Shown: positions 32,307 to 43,645, numbered from the stretch's first letter. The stretch is 64,000 bases of DNA from Bathymodiolus brooksi (GCA_963680875.1 OY804579.1:84929095-84993094), one strand, 5' to 3'. The notes: a model not told the origin generated them from the sequence alone. Program-made: numbers and translations.

Positions 32307-32718
32307 TAAAACCCCGAGAGTTCCGAACTTCCGTTTTTTTATAGGTGGCGCTGTTGCTTTCACTTTGGGTCCATGTTGTTCTCTACTCAGGCGAATTCCT
32401 GACAAAAACGACCGCTGCGCCTTCACAAGAGGTAGTCGAGGAGAGGTCATGATATTTTTGGAAAAGAATAAGGTCTTGGGAGTTGAACCAAACAGGGTTT
32501 TGAATATATTAGAAGGAATTTAAAAAACAAACACGACTTGAAGCGAGCGGGGGTAAAAAAGATGTCCGCCCTTGTATATGATTATACATTGATAGTATAT
32601 TTACGTGGATAGTGACAAGGTCCTGTGCTTTACGTTTTTATTTTCCCTATTTGTCTTTGTTAGCGCAGCTACTTTACGTTTTTATTTTCCCTATTTGTCT
32701 TTGTTAGCGCAGCCGGTC
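32307..32718 (-). repeat. Right long inverted repeat of the P/PIF1 unit
   Basis: Inverse copy of 22423-22814. A ~44-base block (CTTTACGTTTTTATTTTCCC ... GTTAGCGCAGC) is present twice in tandem next to the outer end. The helicase ATG lies 90 bases inside, so the promoter is likely within or next to this repeat. Confidence 0.85.
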
Positions 32719-32748
32719 AATATTATACAGTTATTTAATGGGTGTGGA

Positions 32749-32806
32749 TGCAATAGACCAAACTATTTGTCCTGAGGTGCTGGGAATGACCAAGTGTTCT
32801 ATTGCA
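32749..32806. other. Hairpin beside the P/PIF1 unit, right
   Basis: TGCAATAGA ... TCTATTGCA, 9-base arms with weaker pairing inside (AACTATTTGTCC / GGAATGACC). It is 30 bases outside the right inverted repeat. It shares GCA-C-GAGG / GGxCAT-like words with the left hairpin, but the two are not copies. Confidence 0.5.
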
Positions 32807-33600
32807 TGAGGACATTAAACAGAAGCAAGGTAGCGGACATGACTTAAATATATTCATGCATATATTGTAGAAAAACTGATGAAAATTATTTATTTGTTGA
32901 ATTAGATAACAATAAACAAGTGGAATACAGAGTAAAAAGTCCTTAATTTTTGTATTACATGTTTTTCAATATTATTATTTAAATATTAAAATTTTTAAAT
33001 TTTATGAAAACTGAAATTTTTGAAATTTTTGAAATTTTAATTTTTTTCGAAATTTTGAACTTTAAATTTTTTTTTTATTATATAAATATCGATCAAATAC
33101 TGTGATTTCCGAGTTAAATCAAAACGATAATTTCACTAGTGAAATTACCATTTTTATTTCACTCTCGCTATATTTCGCGCCATTTCGTTGTCGACGTCAT
33201 ATGAAGACTGGAAAATAGAAAATGCGACTTTCGCTGAATATTCCCTTCCAATTCGTCTGAGGGGGGCCCGGTATTTATATTTAAATGTGACAGTCGAAAA
33301 GAGAAATATCTCGGGAGTGTAACGATATAATTGGGTCAGCGAAAGGATCATAAATAAGCGAAAAATATTGAGGCGAAGTGGGGAAGGGGTAAAGGGCAGA
33401 TGTTTACCTTGAAGTAAAGAAGAGGAGGCCTAGGGGGCATATATTTTTTGAATGAAACAAGTAAGGAAGAGGAGGGGGCATATATTTTTTGAATGAAACA
33501 AGTAAGGAAGAGGAGGGGGCATACATTTTTTGAATGAAACAAGTGCTTGTGATCTAATTGTATAGAATCATTATTACTTTTAATTGTTGAACAACGGACC
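32807..33600. other. AT-rich stretch with a 41-bp minisatellite
   Basis: 32990-33070 is a run of GAAATTTT-type simple sequence. At about 33424-33547 there are three copies of a 41-bp unit (GGAAGAGGAGGGGGCATATA, TTTTTTGAATGAAACAAGTA). No gene-like frame. Confidence 0.7.
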
Positions 33601-34700
33601 ACAAATAAAATTTACAACCTGAGAAAGAATTATTTATTTATGTATCCACTCAACGATAAACACCAAGACTACACCTAGATGCTTTTACTGATTTAGGAGC
33701 TGCTAGGTTCTTCTTCATCAGTCTCTACTTTGAATTATTTCCTATTTCCGGTGATGTTTGACTTGTTATATTCATACATCAATGATCGGTTCATCCTGTC
33801 AAGTCTGTTCTTAAATGTATTTGTAGTCGGTTTTGTTACTGTTGCCTATTGCCTCTGGCAATGTGTTCCAAGTTTGGGCAGATTTTTATTGAAAATGGGT
33901 GTTTCCATATTTCAATGTTTTCCCTCTGTGGGTAGATTTTTAAGATGTACTCTCGTACTGCTGTCATTGATCATATGTCATTTCAAAGTTCCATAAACTG
34001 TGCAGCTTCTATGTCATAGTTTCCATTCAATACTATGTAAATTTCAATAGTACCATCTCGGATTCTTCTAAAGTTTAGTAATAGCAATATTAGTTTTCTC
34101 AATGCAATCTTTCGGAGTACGGTAGGTTCTTGAGTCGTGGTAATTGTACCTTTTCTATCATATACATATGTTACATCTTGTACGGATGCTATACTGAACT
34201 CGGAAATTCCAGGTGTAGCCTCACTAGTGTTTTATATTGTGGAACAAAGGTATCAATATCTAAGAAATGAACATTTCTTCTAAGTAATACAAGCATAGAA
34301 TTAGCTTTGTTTACCTTTTCGATTGTATGCCTTTCAAAGCTTAAGACAGAGTCAATGATTACATCGACGTCTTTACCTCAATTACTTACTGAAGTGTTTT
34401 TCTCAGTGTGTACCGTGTGTCAGCATCTGGTCCTGGTTTACCGATATGCACATTTACCCTTGTCCGGGTGAAATTCTAAAAGGCATATGTCATTCTATTG
34501 TGATAACTTGTCTAGAAATCAGGCTGAAGTTGTTTTATGCCTTTCTTTTTTATTTTTGATGATGTTGAAGATCTTTTTATCATCTGTAAACACATACATA
34601 TCGCATTCAAATACATTTGGCAAAATGTTAATAAATATTACAGCCAATCGTTTGTTATTCTTGTTTGACATTCTGTAAACGTGTTTAGGATTTGATCAGC
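33600..34700 (-). pseudogene. LINE reverse transcriptase fragment with catalytic motif
   Basis: The minus strand shows, from high to low coordinates, NVFECDMYVFTDDKKIFNII (the F-x-DD catalytic turn, 34550-34620), VNKANSMLVLLRRN, VPQYKTLVRLHLEF, YMIEKVQ and a diverged tail. This is the order of CR1-like LINE RTs from palm to C-terminus. Frames change several times and stops are frequent. Confidence 0.65.
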
Positions 34701-34739
34701 ATTTCTTTAAAAACAGCTGGTGAGAACATGAATTATATA

Positions 34740-35460
34740 AGAAATAAGAACTGCTTATCCTTCGTCAGCATCCGGAATCTACCCACAATATTATTGTGAG
34801 GTCCGTCTTGCTCATATTTTTAGCTTTCTCCTTTGTGTTTTTGTTTTCTTTGTCATCGATCTGTGTCCTGTGTATCTGTCTGGATTGTCAATTCCTGAAT
34901 ACCCCTTCGGGTTTCCCTAATATTAATTGAGTCTTATCAACATCTACCAAGTGAGTGGTCATGTATTTGTGAGTTAGGGGTGTTGATTTTACCTCTTTTA
35001 ACGACTTTGATAATTTGATTTTGTAATTGTTCAGGCAGTGTGGTATTTTTGGTTTCCATCTTATTATCTGTACCGTTTCTCTTTTTCATGTTTTTTATTC
35101 TGTTGGTTCCTTTACCACTCTTTAAAAACCCGTTTAAAGAAAATTATTCACAACGCATTTTATACTTTTCGTAATGACTTTTCGGTCCTTTCCTCATTCA
35201 TGACTTATCACCGGGTTTGTAACTAGAGTAACACGACGTGTGTCACTAATGGAGCAGGAACTGCTAACACTTCCGGAGCACCTGAGTTCACACCCGGTTT
35301 TTATTGGGGTTCGTGTTACTCGAACTTTAGTTATATGTGTATATTTTGCAGATCGTTTTTTGTACTTTTTCTTTTGGCCATTGTGTTGTCTGTTCATCTA
35401 CGAAATACGGATTCTGATTACCTCCTTGGAATATTCAAACCCATGCTTTAAGACGGCACT
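34740..35460 (+). repeat. Dispersed repeat R (copy 1)
   Basis: Contains CTGGATTGTCAATTCCTGAA, CCCCTTCGGGTTTCCCTAA and GATCGTTTTTTGTACTTTTT ... CTTTTGGCCATTGTGTTGTC ... GGATTCTGATTACCTCCTTG. The last part recurs at 37240-37440, and the first part recurs inverted at 37560-38270. Non-coding; family unknown to me. Confidence 0.6.
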
Positions 35461-35905
35461 GGCTATCGTTCCTCCTTATTTCAAAGATAAATATGTTCCT
35501 ATCATTTTATTTCCTATACTTTCTGTATTGATGACCTCAACGCTAAACATCTTGATGATTCTTGTCACAATTCTTAAAGGGATTTTAAAGCTCGTTTTAA
35601 CATTTTAACGAAGATTGTTTCTTTTCAATTTAATTGTAAAAACAATCCAAAAATACTTTGCACGCCCATATAATCCCTAATATCGTTAAAATATCACTTA
35701 AAAGGGTCGAAATGAATTTTTGTTCAGGAAGCAAAAACTCAATTATTAGCAAAGACCGCAAGATATGACAGAATTATCAACGAATTATGTCACTTTTACA
35801 AAGTTTCATTGATAAAAACCGGGTTAATGTTTCATAAATATCATTTATTGAACCAATTGCAAGTTTTCATGAGATACAAAAAATTACCAAAATGAGCTTA
35901 AATAT
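35461..35905. other. No feature recognised
   Basis: AT-rich sequence without repeats, conserved frames or terminal signals that I can see. Confidence 0.4.
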
Positions 35906-35909
35906 CCTT

Positions 35910-36320
35910 TAATACAAATGTAGTCCCACTGGCCACGTCACTACGGAAGAATTGAACATCATTGACAAGGCAACTTTTCGTAAAATCCTTGCTAAAGGTT
36001 CAAAATACCATGAGCCACAGTTCAACTTCAAACTACATATGGATGATGTGGAGGACTATTTCAGAAAATGAACTCAACGAGTAAAAGGGAGGGTGATACA
36101 CTTTCAGATTGGGTTAAAGGCGTGAGGTCATTGATTCAAACTCAAATCAGCAAAGCAAAAAAGGTCAATGAGTACAAGAGCAACATCTACATGTATATTG
36201 AAAGATTCTCATGTTGTTAAACCCTGTTAGCTATTCACGACAAATATGTTGTTGTTCCTGCAGATAAGGTCACTAGCAATATCTTTCTCGAAAAATACAA
36301 TCGGACCGTGACCAAATCCT
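35910..36320 (+). pseudogene. Penelope-like element fragment (N-terminal RT region)
   Basis: Plus-strand translation in three successive frames gives TTEELNIIDKATFRKILAKG, DDVEDYFRKW-like, DTLSDWVKGVRSLIQTQISK and KYVVVPADKVTSNIFL. The last (KYVVVPADKA-type) is the conserved entry block of Penelope-like and related RTs. Several frameshifts; cut by the SINE at 36329. Confidence 0.55.
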
Positions 36321-36328
36321 TAAGATCG

Positions 36329-36591
36329 AGTTTGCTTGTTTGATGGTGTTAAACGCCACTTTCAACAATGTTTCAGTTATATCGTTGCGGTCAGTTTTAT
36401 TGGTGGAGGAAACCGGAGGACCCGGAGAAAAACACCGACCTGTTGCAAGTCGCTGACAAACTGTATCACATAATGTTGTGCACCTCGCCCTGATCGAGAT
36501 TCGAACTCACAGCATCAGTGGTGATAGGTACTGATTGCATAGGGAGTTGTAAATCCAACTACCATACAATCACGGCCACGACGACCCCCCG
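36329..36591 (-). mobile_element. tRNA-derived SINE (family 2), minus strand
   Basis: Target duplication TAAGATCG (36321-36328, 36592-36599). Minus strand: head GTCGTGGCCGTGATTGTATG, B box GAGTTCGAATCTCG, body, 3' block ATAACTGAAACATTGTTGAA ... and an AACAAGCAAACT tail. Family 2 has a different head from family 1 but the same 3' block. Confidence 0.85.
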
Positions 36592-36599
36592 TAAGATCG

Positions 36600-36740
36600 C
36601 GGTCCGAACCAGTACATAAAATCAGTAGTTAGTCCCAGTAAATAAAATCAGGACCTAGGCCAAGTGCATAAAATCACAACCTATGCGTAGTAATATAATC
36701 CGGCTCCGGTATGTAAAATCCGAGGCACCTTGCACTACGT
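36600..36740. repeat. Degenerate ~35-bp repeats
   Basis: Four to five copies of a motif of the form '(C/G)AGTA(C/A)ATAAAATC(A/C)...CC' between 36605 and 36725. From 36741 to 37235 I see nothing. Confidence 0.5.
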
Positions 36741-37239
36741 AGATTGTAGATTATGATGGAGGACATCAAATGTGAATAATCAGATGCACTTGATGACAAA
36801 AAAGATTAAAATGAATCCTTCCACAAAAGGTTTTCAAAAGTTGGAAGTGTACAAAATATCTACTTCCATGAGCGAAGACGTCTCATTTTCACGTTTGTCA
36901 CATTCCCTTGGCAACAAATTCTAGACGAATTTGAATTGGCTTACTTTATTTGAGAAATGAATTTAGAAACGATTTTAGTTTTAAATAATTTAGGAGCCTT
37001 TGTCTGTACTGATGTGAGTCTTAAGTTTGCAGGCGGTGTATTATTACATTAGTGTATTAACCATGTCGTAACGAGGAGATTTTAAAGGTATTGTTGGTTT
37101 TCTATTTATTATATAATGAACTGATTTCTTATATAATGTTAGTTGGAGGCATCTTTTCCTCTTCCCCATAACAACACATTCATTGTGTTCTGGAATAAAA
37201 TTAAAAAAAAACAAAAACAAATACGAGTTAATATAGTTA

Positions 37240-37445
37240 TCGGATGCCGCTGGCGAAGCAGGAATCGGTTACCCTTCCGGTGTTTAGTGGGATTAGTGTT
37301 ACTTGATCTTTAGTTTTATGTGCATGTTTTGTAGATCGTTTTTTGTCCCTTTGTACTTTTTCTTTTGGCCATTGTGTTGTCTGTTCTTCTTTGATATATG
37401 GATTCTGATTACCTCCTTGGTATCTTCAAACTCTTCTTATCGATA
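37240..37445 (+). repeat. Dispersed repeat R (copy 2, partial)
   Basis: Matches 35245-35440: CTTCCGGTGTTTAGTGGGAT, GTAGATCGTTTTTTGTCC, CTTTTGGCCATTGTGTTGTC, GGATTCTGATTACCTCCTTG. Confidence 0.7.
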
Positions 37446-37557
37446 ATTGCATATATGTTTGAACGCCACGATACAGTTGAAATTCTGCAGAAGTTGGCGC
37501 TAATCACCAATCATTCAATTATACATGTTTGTTTCATTTTTACTGATGCAAAAGATA

Positions 37558-38135
37558 TGGACACTGGCAACATGAATAAACTTTAGAGAAAACCGAAGGG
37601 ACAATCGAGAATTGACAATCCAGACACTGGCAACATGAATAAACGTTGGAGAAAACCGAAGGGACAATCCAGACACTCGCAGCATGAATAAACGTTAGAG
37701 AAAACCGAAGGGGCAATCAAGAATTGACAACCCAGAGACACTGGCAACATGAATAAATGTTAGAGAAAACCGAAGGGCAATCAAGAATAGACAATCCAGA
37801 GACACTGGCAACATGAATAAATGTTAGAGAAAACTGAAGTGGCAATCAAGGATGGTCAATCCAGAGACACTAGCAGCATAAATAAACGCTGACGAAAACC
37901 TACGGGAAATAAAGAATTGACAATCCATAGATACTGGCAACATGAATAAACGTTAGAAAAACCGAAGGGACAATCAAGAATGGACAATCCAGAGACACTG
38001 GCACCATGAATAAACGTTAGAGAAAACCGAAGGGACAATCAAGAATGGACAATCCAGAGACAGACAACATGAATAAACGTTAGAGAAAACCGAAGAGGCA
38101 ATCACGAAAGGACAATCCAGAGACACTGACAACAT
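37558..38135 (-). repeat. ~64-bp minisatellite, about 10 copies
   Basis: Unit CAGAGACACTGGCAACATGA + ATAAACGTTAGAGAAAACCG + AAGGGACAATCAAGAATTGA + CAATC, 49-66 bases long. It corresponds, inverted, to one short segment of repeat R (34885-34920), and the following 38136-38280 is inverted R sequence again. So this is a local expansion of a segment inside an R copy. Copies vary by point changes and short deletions. Confidence 0.85.
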
Positions 38136-38389
38136 TAAGTATCAGGACACAGGGCGAAGACAAACAACAAAAAAACACAACACGGAAAACTGAAAAGATG
38201 AGCAAGACGACGGACCCACCAACATACCGGTGTGAACCCAGGTGCTTGCGAAGCGCAAGAGGTTCCTGCCTCTGAATCTTATTCAGAGAATGATACGTAC
38301 TAAAGGCTCGCTTAGTCTGTATAGCTCACCTGGTTATTCATGCATAATTTTACATTTTATGACGATACGATTTTTATTCCTATTCCAGG

Positions 38390-39130
38390 AAGTAAACAAT
38401 GTCTTGGTTGGGGGAGAACTTAGATTTCTGATCCACTAAAAGGGGCCCATCCAATGATGTTATGTACAGTGTGGGTTCAACCAAGTTTCTAGTATCTTAG
38501 AATAAAAATGTTTTTCCTTTTCCCATTGGATACTAGGCTAGGAACTAAGTCCAGCTCTGGCATCCATTTTGGATTTCCGATCCACATAAAAACCACTTAC
38601 TTTATAATTGACTATCCTGTTTTCCAATGATCATTTGTGTAGCATGTAGTTGCATAGATCATGTAGTGCTTAATTGCATAGAAAGAACTTGTATTCATTT
38701 TCCCATTGTGTTTATCTGTCCTTTCTTGAAAACCTAGACCTGCCTTGAGAGCCATCTTTAAAATAGGATCCACATAAAAAAAATCCAACATGATTTATCC
38801 AATGATGATTGATGTACATTTTGGATCCAATCATGTTTGTAGTTTCTACGACATTTTTGTCATTCCTTTTCCATTAAGATTCTATGCTAAAACTAAGAAC
38901 TATGTCGGGGACCATCAACATCAAAGTATTTTGCAAGGATATTCCAAATCATATTTGCTATCGATTGACTAGGCAGTTCTAAAGAAGGTGATTCTTGAAA
39001 CATTACCCAATCAGAAGCTTTGATGACCCCTGTCAGCCATGTTTGATCGTCAATTGGTATCAAGTACCAACACTCGGTCGAGATCTCGGAAGAAATATTT
39101 CAGTCAAGTTTGGTTCAATACCTTTAATAC
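38390..39130. repeat. Degenerate long tandem repeat with GGATCCACATAAAA
   Basis: Three diverged units with '(C/G)GATCCACATAAAAA', 'CCAATGAT' and 'TTTTCCCATT' words at about 38577, 38768 and 42107 (a further unit in 42050-42480). They resemble the mid-section of the hairpin-ended element arrays ('...CATCTTGGATTTCC'). No termini found; an old copy is the likely source. Confidence 0.4.
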
Positions 39131-39690
39131 ATCTTGAGAATAAAATTGAAAAGCTTTACGATCCAAGTAATTGTAATAACTTTAGAGCTAAAACGCATGC
39201 ATTATTGTGCGCGTCATCCCGAATCTGATCGATTTGCTAGAAAACACTTTCGGCAAAGATACATTTGTTTTAATGGTTAAAATGAAAACCGGAAATACCA
39301 CACCATCGGAACGTTCTAAATTCCAATAAAACAATCATAGATAGAGGCAAAACCGATACACCTAGCATACAAATATTATTGCTGGTTTTTTTTATATTCT
39401 CAGTTGTGACTTTTCACTAGATATTAACGACAACAGAATAAGAAGACGGATGTCACATGTGCAGGGAGTACTTAACGTTCCCAATCCACGAATTCACCCT
39501 GCATTTTATAAGGGTTGGTGTTGTTTATTTTTAGTTATAATTGTTATCAGTGACCGGTGTCTGTTTAAGGTGTATACTTTTAATTGTTCTGTTTTAATTG
39601 TTCAATTTTAGTTATCCTAAGAAAACCTTAGAATAAAAACAAATAGTATACGAGATTATTGACAGTTATTGGCCACAGCTTTAATTCAAT
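39131..39690. other. No feature recognised
   Basis: AT-rich, no conserved frame or repeat seen. Confidence 0.4.
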
Positions 39691-39694
39691 TGTA

Positions 39695-39990
39695 CATCAC
39701 AAGCCGATCCGTGGTGAAATAGTTAGCGTGCTCGCCTCAAGTGTGGTAGATAATGAGTTCGAGGACCGGGCGGGTCAAACCAAAAGATAATAACATTGGT
39801 ATTTGCTGCTTCTCCTCTAAGTACGCAGCATTAATGTGTAAGAGCAAAGACTGGTTTACTTGGATTCAAGATAATGCGTCAGAGTGTAGCGACTTGTCTA
39901 CACGCGTACTAATGTGTTAGTGAGTTAGCATTAAACACAAAACAATCTAACTAAGCGGGTTGTTCTAGTATATAAAGCTGGCATCATCAT
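39695..39990 (+). mobile_element. tRNA-derived SINE (family 3), plus strand
   Basis: Head CCGATCCGTGGTGAAATAGT (A box), B box GAGTTCGAGGACC, then TTTGCTGCTTCTCCTCTAAG, AGAGCAAAGACTGGTTTACT and TCAGAGTGTAGCGACTTGTC. A minus-strand copy of the body is at 44100-44275, which supports a repeated family. Target duplication not found. Confidence 0.65.
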
Positions 39991-41060
39991 CATCTCATCC
40001 AATGTAGCTTGTTCTCGCCATAATATAGCTAAAAATTTCAGTTAGGATTATGCAAAAATCACTCTTTCACTTATCACAACATTTACTTTTCCTGATCATT
40101 TTCATTGCTCTTGATTCTATTCGAGGAGTAGTGATTACTATGCATCGTTTTACGATGTTGAACTATTATACTGGTGCACAGAAAAGCAAGGACTTGCATT
40201 GTGATTTCTTCAAAATGTAAAACTGACTTAGTCGAAAGAACATTCTGCACAATATTTGGGATTTCCACCACGGGACAAAGTAAATGACCTTCAATTCCTA
40301 TTAGTTTAAGTACAACTGGGGATGTAGTTTGCAAACGAAATGTGTAACGCACGACATGACATTCTTCGATATTTTAGAAAACCTGATTAGGTTGCAAAAT
40401 ATTTTAATTGTGTGATATGCTCCTGTTGACGCTGTATTAAATCAACTTCTTTGTCATAACCGGATGGTCTCCTTCATCATGGGTTTACATAAAAGAAAAG
40501 TTATGATGGTATTCTCAGCGTGCTTGTTAGATCTTTATCCTTGATCGCTAGACCCATCAAAAGGTGAAAACGAGATTTCTCACGCCAGTCAAATTATATT
40601 TTTGATCTTGAATATCCTCTCATTAAATTAATTAATCATCAGACGACAGTATATTGATTTCAGAATTGGTCCAATCTTCATGTGACTCAGAATAATATTA
40701 ATGCTATTATATGCACAATATAATAATTAATTTCAATTTTCCATGTTGATAGACTGCCTGACAAAGAACGTCTTGTAAGATATAGATTACAATTCCCTCC
40801 AATTCCGAGGTATCTCTATATTCAAACGACGCATGTGCGTTTTAACAGCTGTCATATCAAAGTACTTAGTTCCTTCAGTGTCAACCCACCACCTAATAAG
40901 GACTGGATTATAGCTCTTTAGGCAAGCTGTCATGAGTTTGCCAAGTACTGAGCCAAGGACAACACTTTTTTAGATATCTGGGAAAAGTGCACAGTAATTT
41001 TGGATTATTCTATCTTTTTATAAAATGTCCACATGTATTTCACAAGTTCTAATACTTTAA
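39991..41060. other. No gene recognised
   Basis: A short piece of the SINE 3' block (CGCCATAATATAGCTAAAA) at 40015; otherwise AT-rich sequence with only short frames that I cannot defend. Confidence 0.4.
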
Positions 41061-41067
41061 ACATATT

Positions 41068-41690
41068 TTATTGTTCAATAATAAACAATTGGATAGGACG
41101 CAAGTTTCACAACTTAGAAACGTCTTCTTCAATACATTCATGACTAAATACAAAATGAACCTATATAATATTATATACATATTTCATATTAAGTAGAGAC
41201 ATGAAAAAATAAAAATAAAAAAATAAAAATGTTGAGCGTCATTCAAGTTCTAATGTACCATCCTGCTTACAAAAATACTCTATTGATTCATATATATTGA
41301 ATGTATTTAATTCATGTCGTGATGTATTATGCTCCACTGGGTAAATATGTTCAATACACCATTCTAAGCGGTCTTTGTTAAACTTCCATTCGTTTCCAAG
41401 ATATAGCAAAATTTTATGTACATGTATATGCGGAATAGGAATGTTGTTAAGTAACGGCTTCATTGCCTTGACTTATATTTATACTGTTCTGTTCTAGAAA
41501 TCTATCATTGTAATAAAACTTGTTTTCTTTAATAAACGTCCCAAGCATATCTTTTTGTTCTTTACCCGCTTTTATTATAGCAGATATTACTTCAGTTGAG
41601 GATGATTTAGCTGTTAAAGTTTTCAACATGTCTAACAATGTTTCTGTTCTTTCCTTTTCTGTATCTTCTTTTAAGTCTATAAGAAAAACA
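41068..41690 (-). CDS. Possible 3' exon of an unknown host gene
   Basis: Two overlapping minus-strand frames: 41447-41638 (SSSTEVISAIIKAGKEQKDM, helical) and 41239-41463 (HKILLYLGNEWKFNKDRLEW ... FNIYESIEYFCKQDGTLELE, stop). An AATAAA on the minus strand at 41068-41073, 165 bases after the stop, would serve as polyadenylation signal. A shift between the frames at about 41450 would be needed for one protein. No family recognised. It could equally be an old transposon end. Confidence 0.3.
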
Positions 41691-41756
41691 GCTGAAAGTA
41701 ATCCACACTATTCAAGTTCTTTTTTTGCACCATTCCAAACACGATTTTCTGTGCAA

Positions 41757-41970
41757 TCGGTGCCTATCACCACTAAAGTTGTGAGTTCGAACCCTCGTCC
41801 ATGGTGAGGTGTACTCCATACAACATTATGTGATAAAGTTTTTCAGTGACTTACGACAGATCGGTCGTTTTCTCCGGGTACTCCGGTTTCCTCCAACAAT
41901 AAAACTGTCTTCCACAATATAACTGAAATATTGTTGAAAGTGACTTTAAACACCATAAACCATAAACCAC
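41757..41970 (+). mobile_element. SINE family 2, 5'-truncated, plus strand
   Basis: Begins inside the tRNA-like head (CCTATCACCACTAAAGTTGT, B box GAGTTCGAACCCTCG), then body with TACTCCGGTTTCCTCCAACA and the 3' block; ends in CATAAACCATAAACCACAAA. Confidence 0.7.
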
Positions 41971-42049
41971 AAACCTGCTGAATGCATCGTAAAATGAAGG
42001 CTTACCTCCCTTTGTATCGGAAAGTATTAGTTAGGTTTGGTTGTAAGTT

Positions 42050-43040
42050 TGAACATTGAGCCTTGTTAAATCTTTTCCTGCAGTTATTTCGACCATTTTT
42101 GATTTATGGTCCACATAAAACTACGTATTGCCTATTCAAGGAAGTGTTCAGTTACGATTTTATTAATTTTGTTAGGTTTCAGATTGCAAATTTTTCTGAT
42201 GCGCATGTATGATGAAAGCTTGTACACTTTGTAAATAAAGCAATCAAATTATCAAAACACAAAATTGTTAACTTTGTACTGGGTCTTTGAAGGAACAATC
42301 TGGCCAAATGTAGCCATCTTGGATTTCCTATCCATACATTAAATGTATACTTTTCGTAAAGGACTGTCCAAGAATATTTATACAAATTTCCCATTTAAAT
42401 GATTCAGACGTTGAAGAGATGTCTATTTTTTTAAATAAGTTTCCCATGGCAGCCATGCTGAATTTAGGATCCACACCAGGAATTACAAAAGCTGACAAAG
42501 CCTACCAAAGGAACATTTTTGTAAAGCTACTTTCCATTTTGGTCAAATAGTGTCAAAAAGGCATTTACAGACTTCGAAGACGACGGATGCAAATGATGAG
42601 AAATGTAGAAGTGATGCCAATTTAATGAAAGAGGTAGAAAGAGGCCATTTTTTAGTGAGTTTTATCACAGGAAGGTCTAATTTCAAATTGAATGACTAAC
42701 GGTATCAATGTGGAGCAAAAATACTTTCTGATGAATATACAGCATGCTAACGGAGTTGGCAGGGAGAAAAACAACATAAAACGGAAACCTAAAATCTCGA
42801 AAAATGCAATTTGTCATTTTTTGCTTCTTTTCGCTGCCTTTAATCCGGGAATCTTCCAAGAAAGACATCTAGAATCAAAAGAAGTTGGTTCGTTAAGTAC
42901 TCAGCGCAAATGCACTTGTCTTTTAATCAATGTGTCTTCACTATTCACGCTAATATTGAGAATAGTGTGGATAATAAAAATATGTTGTTCAAAAGACAAG
43001 TGGTTATGCCTTAGCAGCCAAAATTAAACTTTTCGTAAGC
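42050..43040. other. Degenerate repeat remains, no gene
   Basis: 42050-42480 holds diverged units like those at 38390-39130 (GGTCCACATAAAA, CCATCTTGGATTTCC). 42661-43030 has a 111-aa plus-strand frame without recognisable domain; I do not call it. Confidence 0.4.
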
Positions 43041-43051
43041 TTTGTTTTAAG

Positions 43052-43635
43052 GCACGGGCTACGAATACGACGGAAACGTATTCGTAGCCTGGGTTCTACA
43101 AGTACGACGGGCGGAAGTTGTGACTAAATGATCAACCGGTTTCCGGACATGGACACCTATTTTACGGAAATTAATCACGTATTGCTAGCATCTAGAGGCT
43201 ACGAATACGACGGATATTTGTTTTCTTCAATATATTGTTTTTAGACATTTATTACTGTGATACTATCAAGTTTAAAGAAAAAAAATATACATAGATATTT
43301 AAATTAATAATGTTTAAAGTTATTTTAAGCAATTTCGGCAACACCAGTAGGTTTTTTTCGGCGCAAAGCGTATTCCAATACATCTTAGATGGTACCAGTT
43401 GAAACAGACATTTAAACTTTATAGTATCACAGTAATAAATGTCTAAAAACAACATATTTAAGAAAACAAAAATCCGTCGTATTCATAGCCTCTAGATGCA
43501 AGCAATACGTGATTAATTTGCGTAAAATAGGTGTCCATGTCCGGAAACCGGTTGATCATTTAGTCACAACTTCCGCCCGTCGTACTTGTAGAACCCAGGC
43601 TACGAATACGTTTCCGTTGTATTCGTAGCCTGTGC
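43052..43635. mobile_element. Fold-back element with 224-bp arms and 10-bp target duplication
   Basis: Arms 43052-43275 and 43411-43635 are near-perfect reverse complements around a 135-base core. Flanked by a perfect direct repeat TTTGTTTTAA (43041-43050, 43636-43645). The ends (GCACGGGCTACGAATACG) contain a nested small palindrome, and the word GGCTACGAATACGACGG recurs at 43193-43212 inside the arm. Long arms with a 9-10-bp duplication fit Mutator-like or Foldback elements; inferred. Non-coding. Confidence 0.85.
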
Positions 43636-43645
43636 TTTGTTTTAA

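Larger units (their letters stand above)
22423..32718. mobile_element. 10.3-kb unit with long TIRs: P-type transposase plus PIF1 helicase
   Basis: Bounded by inverted repeats of 392 and 412 bases (22423-22814, 32307-32718). Inside: transposase on plus (27961-30282), three-exon PIF1-like helicase on minus (32216 to 25206), a hAT-like MITE (23596-24727) and a SINE in helicase intron 1 (31129-31389). The helicase starts just inside the right repeat; the transposase would be served by the left. Seen: repeats, motifs, splice sites. Known: P-superfamily transposases are DDE enzymes with a THAP or other N-terminal DNA-binding domain; PIF1-family helicases occur in Helitrons. Inferred: both genes move together. 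No target duplication was found, so the outer limits are provisional. Confidence 0.7.

Noticed and set aside
39695..39770. Functional tRNA gene
   Set aside because: A- and B-box words are present but the cloverleaf cannot be closed; a SINE body follows and a second copy exists.
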